Shown: in pieces, positions 24,443-32,971 of the stretch
How positions within the stretch are numbered: the first letter of the stretch is position 1
Layout of the letters: each line of letters begins with the position of its first letter
Source of the DNA: UBA6544 sp038131165
Lineage (GTDB): Bacteria; Pseudomonadota; Alphaproteobacteria; UBA8366
NCBI GenBank assembly: GCA_038131165.1
Contig: JAYPOZ010000004.1
Coordinates: 32,938 to 96,937, forward strand
Direction: 5' to 3'
DNA: 64,000 nucleotides
Position numbers and translations under genes: made by a program
The notes under the pieces: generated by a model
Seen by the model: only the letters and a program-made list of their open reading frames with translations
The model's database searches: none
What the model was told of the DNA's origin: nothing

Positions 24443-25863
24443 AAGAGATGCCACTTTCGATCGGAACCATTCATTTTGTCGGAATCGGCGGCATCGGGAT
24501 GTCCGGTATCGCCGAGGTAATGCACAATCTGGGGTATCGGGTCCAAGGCAGCGATATCGCCGCGAGCGCCAATGTGAAGCGGCTCGAGCAATTGGGAATA
24601 TCGGTGGCCATCGGGCACGATGCCGCGAACGTGGCGAGCGCCGACGTCGTGGTGATTTCCTCCGCGGTCAAAGCCGACAATCCCGAGGTGACGACGGCCC
24701 GCTCCCGGCTGATTCCGGTCGTGCGCCGGGCAGAGATGCTGGGCGAACTGATGCGGCTCAAGTGGTCCATTGCCGTCGGCGGGACGCATGGCAAGACGAC
24801 GACCACGTCGTTGATTGCCTCGATACTCGACTACGCCGACTACGACCCGACCGTGATCAACGGCGGCATTATCAATGCGTATGGAACGAACGCCCGACTC
24901 GGCGCGGGCGAATGGATGGTCGTGGAGGCAGATGAATCCGACGGCACCTTTGTCAAATTGCCGGCCACGATCGCGGTGGTGACGAATATCGATCCCGAGC
25001 ATCTCGATTTCTACGGCGATTTCGACAAGGTCAAAGCCGCCTTTCAGACATTTGTCCAAAACATTCCCTTCTATGGTTTTGCGGCGCTCTGCATTGATCA
25101 CCCTGAAGTGCAGGCCATGATCGGACAAATCACCGACAGGCGGATCGTCTCATACGGCATGAGCCCGCAAGCCGAAGTACGCGGCGAAAACCTGCGCCAA
25201 GGGCCCGGCGGCGCCACGTTCGACGTCGTCGTGGAATCGCGCTCGGGAGGCGGCGAGCGTATCGAGAACGTCCGCCTGCCCATGTTCGGCGAGCACAATG
25301 TCCTGAACGCCCTTGCCGGTATCGCAGTTGCCCGGGAGATGGGCATTCCAAGCGAGACCGTGGTGGGTGGGTGGGCCCGGTGTGCGGGCGTGAAACGCCG
25401 TTTTAACAAGACGGGCGAGGCCGACGTAATAAGCGTCATCGACGATTACGGTCATCACCCGGTGGAGATTGCCGCCGTTATGAAAGCGGCCCGGGCGGCG
25501 ACTCGAGGCCGGGTCATCGCGGTCGTGCAGCCGCATCGCTATTCCCGATTGCAGGATCTGTTCGAAGATTTCTGCACGTGTTTCAACGAGGCCGATACCG
25601 TCATCGTCGCGGATGTTCATGCCGCCGGGGAAGCGCCGATTGAAGGGGTCAATCGCGACGCGCTCGTGGCCGGGCTGCGTACCCACGGCCATCGCCGTGT
25701 CGAGCCGCTCGAAAGTCCCGAAGCGCTGCCGGCATTGATCGCGTCTATGGCAAAGGCCGGCGACCTCGTCGTTTGTTTGGGCGCGGGGACGATCACGAGT
25801 TGGGCTCAGGAACTGCCGGCAGCGCTCGCTGCGTTGCGCCAGAAACGCGCGGAGGTTGGATAA
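24439..25863 (+). CDS. murC: UDP-MurNAc:L-alanine ligase MurC
   Basis: MurC starts the stem peptide by adding L-alanine to UDP-MurNAc. The 474-residue protein has the N-terminal HFVGIGGIGMSGIAEVM, the ATP loop GGTHGKTTTTS near residue 112 and VVEADESDGTF. VKRRFNKTGE and DYGHHPVEI lie in the C-terminal half. The start overlaps murG (ATGA) and the stop overlaps murB (TAATG). Confidence 0.96.
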   Translation: MKEMPLSIGTIHFVGIGGIGMSGIAEVMHNLGYRVQGSDIAASANVKRLEQLGISVAIGHDAANVASADVVVISSAVKADNPEVTTARSRLIPVVRRAEMLGELMRLKWSIAVGGTHGKTTTTSLIASILDYADYDPTVINGGIINAYGTNARLGAGEWMVVEADESDGTFVKLPATIAVVTNIDPEHLDFYGDFDKVKAAFQTFVQNIPFYGFAALCIDHPEVQAMIGQITDRRIVSYGMSPQAEVRGENLRQGPGGATFDVVVESRSGGGERIENVRLPMFGEHNVLNALAGIAVAREMGIPSETVVGGWARCAGVKRRFNKTGEADVISVIDDYGHHPVEIAAVMKAARAATRGRVIAVVQPHRYSRLQDLFEDFCTCFNEADTVIVADVHAAGEAPIEGVNRDALVAGLRTHGHRRVEPLESPEALPALIASMAKAGDLVVCLGAGTITSWAQELPAALAALRQKRAEVG

Positions 25864-26798
25864 TGGTCATGGTTGCCGTCCGACATTCCGAACGTCTTGT
25901 CGATCGTTTGCCAAGGGTCCGCGGATCCTATGAAGAAGGGGCCAATATCGGACGCCGGACCTGGTTCAGGACCGGCGGTGCGGCGGAAGTGCTGTACCAA
26001 CCGGTCGACGCGGACGATCTGCAGACATTCCTGGAAGACAAGCCCGCAGACGTCCGGCTGACCGTGATCGGGTTCGGCTCTAATTTGCTGGTGCGCGACG
26101 GCGGCATTGACGGCGTCGTGATTGTTCTCGGCGAAGGTTTCTCCGAAATCGAATTCGATGGCTCGGTGGCCGTGGCCGGCGCCGCCGCCCTCGATGTCAA
26201 TGTCGCGCGCGCGGCTCAGCAGCGGGGCATTACGGGGTTGGAGTTCTTGTCCGGAATACCCGGGACGATCGGTGGCGCGGTCCGCATGAATGCCGGTGCC
26301 TATGGCGGCGAGATTGGCGGCGTCGTGATCGACGTCATAGCGCTGGACGCTAGTGGCGGCGCCCATGTGGTCGAGAGCAAGAAACTTGATTTCTCATATC
26401 GGCGCTGTGCTTTGCCGGAGGATTGGATCGTCCTGTCGGCCCGTTTGCGCGGACAGGTCGGAGACCCCGAAGAAATTGCGGCATGCATGGCGACGATTGC
26501 GGCGGCCCGGAGCGAGAGCCAACCAAAGACGCGGACCGGCGGATCGACCTTCGCGAACCCGCCGGGCTACAAGGCTTGGAAGCTGATCGACGATGCCGGT
26601 TGCCGCGGCCTGCGCCGGGGCGGCGCCATGGTCTCCGAGCAGCACTGTAATTTCCTGTTGAATCTGGGCGACGCGACTTCCTCGGACATCGAGTTGCTGG
26701 GCGAAGAAGTTCGCTGCCGGGTGTTGGAGCACTCGGGTGTCCACCTGGAATGGGAAATTCGGCGCATCGGCAATGCGTGCCGAGGGGCCAAGCCATGA
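25863..26798 (+). CDS. murB: UDP-N-acetylenolpyruvoylglucosamine reductase MurB
   Basis: MurB reduces the enolpyruvyl group with NADPH and FAD to form UDP-MurNAc. The 311-residue protein has the FAD-binding blocks FRTGGAAEVL and GFGSNLLVRDGG, then LSGIPGTIGGAVRMNAGAYG, and the type I active-site region GSTFANPPGYKAWKLID. The stop overlaps the ftsQ start directly, whereas most related clusters have ddl in between. Confidence 0.95.
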   Translation: MVMVAVRHSERLVDRLPRVRGSYEEGANIGRRTWFRTGGAAEVLYQPVDADDLQTFLEDKPADVRLTVIGFGSNLLVRDGGIDGVVIVLGEGFSEIEFDGSVAVAGAAALDVNVARAAQQRGITGLEFLSGIPGTIGGAVRMNAGAYGGEIGGVVIDVIALDASGGAHVVESKKLDFSYRRCALPEDWIVLSARLRGQVGDPEEIAACMATIAAARSESQPKTRTGGSTFANPPGYKAWKLIDDAGCRGLRRGGAMVSEQHCNFLLNLGDATSSDIELLGEEVRCRVLEHSGVHLEWEIRRIGNACRGAKP

Positions 26799-27649
26799 CG
26801 AAAACAAAGTTGAAAGCAGTGAGGAAAACGGCGAGAGGGTCGGTGCGCCGCCGGGTCCGGCCTAGTTGGCTGCGGCCGGCGATCGTGACTGCCGGCGCGT
26901 TGGCCCTGCTCGGCGGAATCGCGGGCGGCGGAACCTGGTTCGTGCAGTCGGGCAAGGCTGCTGCCGCGCTGGATCAATTGGAAAATTATTACGAAACCGC
27001 CAGCCGGTCCGCGGGCTTCGTGGTCCGTGAAGTCTTGGTGGAAGGGCGGACCGAGACGCCGCGGTCGCAATTGTTGTCGGCGCTGCAGGTGGAGCGCGGC
27101 GATCTGATGCTCGGGTTCGATGTCGAGACCGCCCGAAAACGATTGGAAGCGCTTGGATGGGTCGCGGCCGCACGTGTGGAGCGCCGCTTGCCCGATACCA
27201 TTCGAGTTTCGATCGTCGAGCGTGTCCCGGTCGCGGTCTGGCAGCATAAGGGCAAGTTTCTGCTGGTGGACGCAGCCGGCGTGACGATCGGGGCCGACGG
27301 CGTCGAGCGTTTTCCGGACCTGAAGATCGTCATCGGCGATGATGCGCCGCTGCATGCGCAGGCCTTGATCGCGATGCTGCAGCGGCACCCGGAACTGATG
27401 AAGCAGACAAAAGCGGCGATCCGGACCGGCAAGCGGCGTTGGAATCTGCGAATGGAGAGCGGGGTCGATGTCCGCCTGCCCGAAAACGACGCGTTCGAGG
27501 CCTGGGACAGGCTTGCGAAATACGAGAAGCAGCACGGCCTCCTGGCGAGGGATATCGCGAGCATCGACCTGCGCTTGCCGGACAGAGTCGTCGTTAAAGT
27601 CCGTCCGGCCGGTGCGGTGATCAAATCGAAATCGGAGAGCCACACATGA
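26795..27649 (+). CDS. ftsQ: Cell division protein FtsQ
   Basis: FtsQ links early and late divisome proteins. The 284-residue protein has a basic cytosolic tail of about 28 residues, one transmembrane helix at about 29-50, and a POTRA domain starting at VVREVLVEGRTETPRSQLL. The FtsQ beta domain follows, with TIRVSIVERVPVAVW. It overlaps murB by ATGA. Confidence 0.94.
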   Translation: MTKTKLKAVRKTARGSVRRRVRPSWLRPAIVTAGALALLGGIAGGGTWFVQSGKAAAALDQLENYYETASRSAGFVVREVLVEGRTETPRSQLLSALQVERGDLMLGFDVETARKRLEALGWVAAARVERRLPDTIRVSIVERVPVAVWQHKGKFLLVDAAGVTIGADGVERFPDLKIVIGDDAPLHAQALIAMLQRHPELMKQTKAAIRTGKRRWNLRMESGVDVRLPENDAFEAWDRLAKYEKQHGLLARDIASIDLRLPDRVVVKVRPAGAVIKSKSESHT

Positions 27650-27694
27650 CCCGCTCTACCGCGTCACGCCATTGGATTGGGGAGTAAAACTGCA

Positions 27695-28933
27695 GTGGCA
27701 CGTCATGAACAAATCGCGGCGTTGGATGTCGGCAGTACGAAAGTGTGCTGTTTCGTGGCCGAAAGGGATGAAGGCGAGCGCATTCGCGTCACCGGCATCG
27801 GCCATCACGTCAGCGAAGGCCTGAAAGCGGGCAACATCGTCGATATGCGTTTGGCCGAGCAATCGGTTCTCTCCGCGGTACATGCTGCCGAGCAAATGGC
27901 CGGGACGACGATCCGCGAAGTGATCGTCAATCTGGCATCGGGCGAGCCTTCGAGCCGGTTCGTCGATATCGAGACGGAGCTGACCGCACAGGCGGTCGGC
28001 GACAAGGAACTCGGTCGGCTGTTCAACGATCCGAAACTGGCGGATCTCGCATCCAAGCGCCATCTGGTTCACGCGATTCCGGTCGGCTACGCGATAGACG
28101 GATCGAACGGCATACGCGATCCCAAGGGCCTGTACGGTCACAATCTTGGTGTTCGCGTACATGCAGTGACGGCGTCGCCAAGCGTCTTGCAGAATGTCGT
28201 CAATTGCGTCGAAAGGTGCCACCTTCGCGTGGCGGATTTCGCGGTCAATCCTTATGCTGCCGGAGTTGCCTGCGTCGTAGAGGATGAATTGGACCTCGGC
28301 GTAACGGTCATCGACATGGGCGGCGGCACGACGTCGATCGGCATCTTTTTCGAAGGCGCCTTGGTCCATGTGGATTCGATTCCGATCGGCGGGGGCCACA
28401 TCACCAGCGATATCGCGCGCGGGTTGTCCACGCCGATGCATCATGCCGAACGGCTCAAAACGCTGCATGGCACCTGCCTGCCGTCGCCGACGGACGAGAC
28501 CGAGATAATCAGCGCGCCGCGAGTCGGCGAAGATGACGAGTCTCAGGCGCCTACTATTCCCAAGTCGTTCTTGGTCAGCATTATCGCGCCCCGTGTCGAG
28601 GAGACCCTGGAACTTGTTCGCGACCGTCTGTCGGTCAGCGGCATGGACCGCAAGGCCGGCCGCCGCGTGGTGTTGACCGGTGGGGCAAGCCAACTTCCGG
28701 GTGTCCGGGAGTTCGCCGGCCAAATTCTCGACAAGCAGACCCGCATGGGCCGGCCGATTCGGGTCGCGGGTCTGGCGGAAGCGACATGCGGCCCTGCTTT
28801 TTCGGCCTGTGCCGGATTGTTGTCGCTCGGCGTCGACGATCGTGGCGAGGCCTGGCCGCCGCCGCCTTTGGAAGCGGCAGAGGCGAACGGCGTATTCGGC
28901 AAAATCGGAGGATGGCTGCGTGCGAACTTCTGA
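27695..28933 (+). CDS. ftsA: Cell division protein FtsA, GTG start
   Basis: FtsA is the actin-like protein that ties FtsZ to the membrane. The 412-residue product has the phosphate-1 block IAALDVGSTKVCC, phosphate-2 VTVIDMGGGTTSIG and the adenosine motif VVLTGGASQLPG. A C-terminal amphipathic segment (FGKIGGWLRANF) fits its membrane-targeting tail. The GTG at 27695 lies about 10 bp after GGGGAG, and the product starts MARHEQIAALD. A TTG at 27677 would add six residues but overlaps that ribosome-binding site. Confidence 0.94.
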   Translation: MARHEQIAALDVGSTKVCCFVAERDEGERIRVTGIGHHVSEGLKAGNIVDMRLAEQSVLSAVHAAEQMAGTTIREVIVNLASGEPSSRFVDIETELTAQAVGDKELGRLFNDPKLADLASKRHLVHAIPVGYAIDGSNGIRDPKGLYGHNLGVRVHAVTASPSVLQNVVNCVERCHLRVADFAVNPYAAGVACVVEDELDLGVTVIDMGGGTTSIGIFFEGALVHVDSIPIGGGHITSDIARGLSTPMHHAERLKTLHGTCLPSPTDETEIISAPRVGEDDESQAPTIPKSFLVSIIAPRVEETLELVRDRLSVSGMDRKAGRRVVLTGGASQLPGVREFAGQILDKQTRMGRPIRVAGLAEATCGPAFSACAGLLSLGVDDRGEAWPPPPLEAAEANGVFGKIGGWLRANF

Positions 28934-29038
28934 TTGTCCGATTGAGTTTACCACCGTCCGGTCACGGCAGCCCGGACGTTCTACCGCCGGAACCGTTCCG
29001 GCGCACACTAGCATTGCAACTGGATTGCGGAGATTGTC

Positions 29039-30766
29039 ATGACCATTAAATTATCAATGCCAAAGCCGGAGGCTGAATTGAAGCCACGGATTACCGTCGT
29101 CGGCGTCGGCGGTGCGGGCGGCAATGCCGTCAACAACATGATTCAAGCCAACCTCGAAGGAGTCGACTTCGTGGTTGCGAATACGGATGCGCAAGCGCTC
29201 GGCCAATCGCAAGCGGATCACGCCATCCAACTCGGTGCGGCGATCACGCAGGGTCTCGGCGCCGGATCGCGCCCGGAAATCGGCCGGGCCGCGGCCGAGG
29301 AATCCCTGGACGATATTCTCGATCACCTGGCGGGGAGCCACATGGTCTTCGTCACCGCCGGCATGGGGGGTGGGACCGGTACCGGCGCCGCGCCCGTGAT
29401 TGCGCGCTCGGTCCGCGAGCACGGCATCCTGACCGTGGGTGTCGTCACGAAGCCTTTCCATTTTGAAGGCAACCATCGCATGAAGATGGCCGAGGAAGGG
29501 ATCGAGGAACTCCAGCAGTTCGTGGATACGCTGATCATCATTCCGAACCAGAACCTTTTCCGCGTGGCCAACGAGAAGACGACTTTCGCCGAAGCCTTCA
29601 AAATGGCGGATAACGTGCTTTATTCGGGTGTGCGCGGGGTGACCGACCTGATGGTGATGCCGGGCTTGATCAATCTCGATTTTGCCGATGTTCGCACGGT
29701 AATGAGCGAGATGGGCAAGGCGATGATGGGCACGGGAGAAGCGGAAGGCGAGGGCCGGGCAATTGCCGCTGCAGAAGCCGCGATTTCGAATCCGTTGCTC
29801 GACGATATCACCATGAAGGGCGCGCGGGGCGTTCTGATCAATATCACCGGTGGTGGGGATATGACGCTCTTCGAGGTCGACGAAGCCGCCAATCGCATCC
29901 GCGAGGAAGTCGATAACGAAGCGAACATCGTCTTCGGTTCGACGTTCGACCAGGCGATGGAGGGCCTCTTGAGGGTTTCCGTCGTGGCGACGGGGATCGA
30001 GGCGGAATCTGTCGCATCGCCGCGCCCCCTGCCGTCGGGGCTTTCGACGCTGTCGCCGAGGACGGCCCGTCCCGCGGTCCCGGCCGCCGAACAGCCGGAG
30101 GCACCGGCCGTTCGGGCCACGCCTGCGGCAGCGGAAGCGAAACCGGCGGTACGGGTCGAGGAAGAGCCGGAGACGGACGAACCCGAAGCTCTACTCCTCG
30201 ACGATATCGAAGAGACCGAGGAGGCGCCGCAAGACCGCGAGGCTGCGGTGGCGGCGCCTGCTGCGCTCGCGCCGAAGCGTCAGGTGACGGCCAAGGCTCG
30301 GGTGACGCTTTCGAAACCTGTTGCCGAAGCGACTCAGGAGCCCGACACGGATGGCGGCAGCGTCGAGTCGGAGAAAGAAGAGCCGCAATTGATGCAACGG
30401 CCCGCTCGCCGGTCGCCGTTCATTCCGCCGAAGCCGGTCGCTCCCGAAGAAAGCACCGGGGCTAAGGAGCCGGAACCGTTTGCGGCGGCGGCGATGGAGA
30501 ATGCCCGCAGCGAAACGCAGAAGGAACGCCGCCGGCCCAGCCTGTTCGAGAGGATGACCGGCGCGGGAAAGTCGACGGCGACGGAGACGACTCCGGCGGG
30601 CAATCCTAAGGCGCCTGCTTCCGTGACGCCGATGCCCAAGCCGGAAGCGCCTGTGGCGGAAAAAACGGAAGAGGCCGCTGCGCCGAGTGACGAACGGTTC
30701 CAGTTGTCGCAGGCTGAAGAAGAAATGCTGGATATTCCGGCATTCTTGCGCCGCCAGGCGAACTAA
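29039..30766 (+). CDS. ftsZ: Cell division protein FtsZ, long C-terminal linker
   Basis: FtsZ is the tubulin-like GTPase that forms the division ring. The 575-residue protein has the globular GTPase domain at about residues 15-325, with GGAGGNAVNNMI, the tubulin signature GGGTGTGAAPV and NLDFADV. A linker of about 230 residues, rich in proline, alanine and glutamate, follows. The C-terminal peptide EEMLDIPAFLRRQAN binds FtsA and other partners. Long linkers are usual in alphaproteobacteria. A 105-bp gap after ftsA may hold a separate promoter. Confidence 0.97.
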   Translation: MTIKLSMPKPEAELKPRITVVGVGGAGGNAVNNMIQANLEGVDFVVANTDAQALGQSQADHAIQLGAAITQGLGAGSRPEIGRAAAEESLDDILDHLAGSHMVFVTAGMGGGTGTGAAPVIARSVREHGILTVGVVTKPFHFEGNHRMKMAEEGIEELQQFVDTLIIIPNQNLFRVANEKTTFAEAFKMADNVLYSGVRGVTDLMVMPGLINLDFADVRTVMSEMGKAMMGTGEAEGEGRAIAAAEAAISNPLLDDITMKGARGVLINITGGGDMTLFEVDEAANRIREEVDNEANIVFGSTFDQAMEGLLRVSVVATGIEAESVASPRPLPSGLSTLSPRTARPAVPAAEQPEAPAVRATPAAAEAKPAVRVEEEPETDEPEALLLDDIEETEEAPQDREAAVAAPAALAPKRQVTAKARVTLSKPVAEATQEPDTDGGSVESEKEEPQLMQRPARRSPFIPPKPVAPEESTGAKEPEPFAAAAMENARSETQKERRRPSLFERMTGAGKSTATETTPAGNPKAPASVTPMPKPEAPVAEKTEEAAAPSDERFQLSQAEEEMLDIPAFLRRQAN

Positions 30767-30813
30767 AACCGTAGCGCCGGTGATGCCGCACCGAGCGATG
30801 CAATGCTGTATGT

Positions 30814-30842
30814 ACGCGGCCGTCCCGACCGGACGGCCGCGT
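30814..30842 (+). terminator. Strong 12-bp hairpin after ftsZ
   Basis: ACGCGGCCGTCC pairs perfectly with GGACGGCCGCGT across the five-base loop CGACC. It lies 48 bp after the ftsZ stop and before lpxC. There is no T-run after it, so it may be a transcript-stabilising or Rho-assisted 3' end rather than a classic intrinsic terminator. Confidence 0.55.
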
Positions 30843-31015
30843 AACATATCGAAACAAAGAGTGATTTGAGACTGAAATGTCGGGTTGCTACAAGATCATA
30901 CGCGATATTCGGATATCTCCGTAGAACCGTCGGTTCGTGTTCTGGGGGGCGTACGGGAAGTCAAATGCGAGTGGAGGTCGACAGGGTGGAAGTTTTGAAC
31001 AGGACAGTGCGGCGC

Positions 31016-31951
31016 ATGATTTCCGGCGGCCTTGTCCGGCAAAAAACCCTTAAGGGCGACGTTGAATGCAGCGGAGTGGCGCTTCATAGCGGAAAGTCCG
31101 TAAGAATGCGCCTGCGTCCGGCAGCACCCGAATCGGGCATCCGATTCCGTCGCACCGATGTCGATGCGAATGTTTGCGATATACCCGCGCGTTTCGACAA
31201 TGTCGTGGAAACGCGCCTCTGCACCACGGTTGCAAATAAACATGGCGTCAAGGTCGCGACGATCGAGCATTTGATGGCGGCGCTGGCGGGTTGCGAGATT
31301 GACAATGCCATTATCGAATTGGATGCCGACGAAGTGCCGGTTATGGACGGTAGTTCGGCGCCATTTGTCCGGTTGATCGAAGGCATTGGGATTAAAGAGC
31401 AGAGCTTGCCTCGGCGGGCCATCCGGGTTGTGCGGCCGATCAGTGTCCGCGATGGCGCAAAATTCCTGAAGGTCGAGCCTTCGGACGTGCCGCTTGTGAA
31501 CCTCGAGATAGAATTCGATTGTGCCAGTATTGGGCGCCAATCGCTCACCCTACCGATGACGAAAGACGCGTTTGTCGACGGTGTGGCGGATGCGCGGACC
31601 TTCGGGTTCCTGCATGAGGTCGAAGCGCTTCGCGCGGCCGGCCTCGCCCGTGGCGGCTCGCTCGACAATGCGGTTGTCCTCTCGGACGACGGTATCCTGA
31701 ATGAAGAAGGTCTGCGTCATCAGGATGAGTTCGTACGCCATAAAATTCTCGATTGCATAGGTGACCTTTACCTTGCCGGCGCACCGATTATCGGCGCTGT
31801 GAGCGGCAGTTGCAGTGGTCATGCGCTCAACAACGCCCTGCTTTTGGCGCTTTTCGAGGATGAGACGGCGTGGGTATGGGAGAGTGTCGAGGCCGATGAT
31901 TTCGACGACGCCGCGACGTGGGAAGCCGAGCCCGAGTTGATGCCGGCCTGA
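31016..31951 (+). CDS. lpxC: UDP-3-O-acyl-N-acetylglucosamine deacetylase LpxC
   Basis: LpxC catalyses the committed step of lipid A synthesis with a zinc ion. The protein shows QKTLKGDVECSGVALHSG at the start, TIEHLMAALAGCEIDNA with a zinc histidine, and HKILDCIGDLYLAGAP with the other zinc ligands, then GHALNNALL. Starting at 31016 gives 311 residues, near the family length. An ATG at 30965 has a better ribosome-binding site (GGGAAG) and would give 328 residues, so the start is uncertain. Its place after ftsZ is conserved in many proteobacteria. Confidence 0.94.
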   Translation: MISGGLVRQKTLKGDVECSGVALHSGKSVRMRLRPAAPESGIRFRRTDVDANVCDIPARFDNVVETRLCTTVANKHGVKVATIEHLMAALAGCEIDNAIIELDADEVPVMDGSSAPFVRLIEGIGIKEQSLPRRAIRVVRPISVRDGAKFLKVEPSDVPLVNLEIEFDCASIGRQSLTLPMTKDAFVDGVADARTFGFLHEVEALRAAGLARGGSLDNAVVLSDDGILNEEGLRHQDEFVRHKILDCIGDLYLAGAPIIGAVSGSCSGHALNNALLLALFEDETAWVWESVEADDFDDAATWEAEPELMPA

Positions 31952-32106
31952 GGTTGAATTCAGCCTTTTATTCCCCACCTGCGCCTTTGGATTTAACGCA
32001 AGATCCTTAAAGACAACATGTAGGCATCAAGGCCCCTTGGTGTTATAAAGCCTGCTCGGCGGATTGGCTTCGATTGAGGCCGAAATTCACTGTCTATGCT
32101 TGGTCG

Positions 32107-32964
32107 ATGAGGTCAATGAAACCACTCAGAAAATGCAGGGCGGGTTGGTCCGCGCTAATCGTTCTTGGGATTTTCCTTTCGGGCTGCGATTCAATATCGC
32201 TGCCGGGCCTTTCCGAGGGCGACGAGCAAAGGACATTCAGCGATACGTCCGTCGAGGGTCTCTATAACAGTGCCATGGATAATCTGCAGGCGGGTTGGTA
32301 CGATACCGCGGCCAGCCTCTTCGACGAGCTTGAGCGCCAGCATCCTTACTCAGCTTGGGCGACGAAAGCGCAACTGATGGCGGCATACTCGCATTATCAG
32401 AACGGCACGTATGACGAGGCGATCATCGCGCTCGACCGTTTTATCGAGCTGCATCCAGGTCACCGCGACGTCGGATATGCCTATTATCTGAAAGCGCTAT
32501 CCTACTATGAGCAAATTTCCGACGTCGGCCGGGATCAGAAGATGACCCGATTGGCGTTGGCGTCGCTCGGCGATATCGTCAAGCGCTTTCCGGGAACGCC
32601 TTTTGCGCGGGATGCGCGGATCAAGCTTGACCTGACGCAAGACCATTTGGCCGGCAAGGAGATGGAAATCGGTCGGTACTACATGCATCGGGGCGAATTT
32701 CTGGCCGCGATCAACCGCTTTAAGTCCGTGATCGAGCGCTTTCAAACCACCACCCATGTCCCGGAAGCGCTTCACCGGGTGACCGAGGCCTATCTGGCGC
32801 TCGGCATTACCGACGAAGCGCAAATGGCGACCGCCGTGCTCGGGTATAATTATCCCGGAAACCGCTGGTACGAAGCGAGCTATGCGCTGCTCGAACAACG
32901 CTCTCTGGCACCGGAGCGTAAGGAAAAATCCTGGATGAGCTGGCTCTGGACCTGGGCGAATTGA
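32107..32964 (+). CDS. bamD: Outer membrane assembly lipoprotein BamD
   Basis: BamD is the essential lipoprotein of the BAM complex that inserts beta-barrel proteins. The 285-residue precursor has a signal peptide ending in the lipobox LSGC, with the modified cysteine at residue 27. TPR repeats follow, for example LYNSAMDNLQAGWYDTAA and YDEAIIALDRFIELHPGH. The C-terminal block RYYMHRGEFLAAINRFKSVI is typical. ATG at 32116 is an alternative start. It is 7 bp before recN. Confidence 0.94.
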   Translation: MRSMKPLRKCRAGWSALIVLGIFLSGCDSISLPGLSEGDEQRTFSDTSVEGLYNSAMDNLQAGWYDTAASLFDELERQHPYSAWATKAQLMAAYSHYQNGTYDEAIIALDRFIELHPGHRDVGYAYYLKALSYYEQISDVGRDQKMTRLALASLGDIVKRFPGTPFARDARIKLDLTQDHLAGKEMEIGRYYMHRGEFLAAINRFKSVIERFQTTTHVPEALHRVTEAYLALGITDEAQMATAVLGYNYPGNRWYEASYALLEQRSLAPERKEKSWMSWLWTWAN

Positions 32965-32971
32965 TGCGGCG

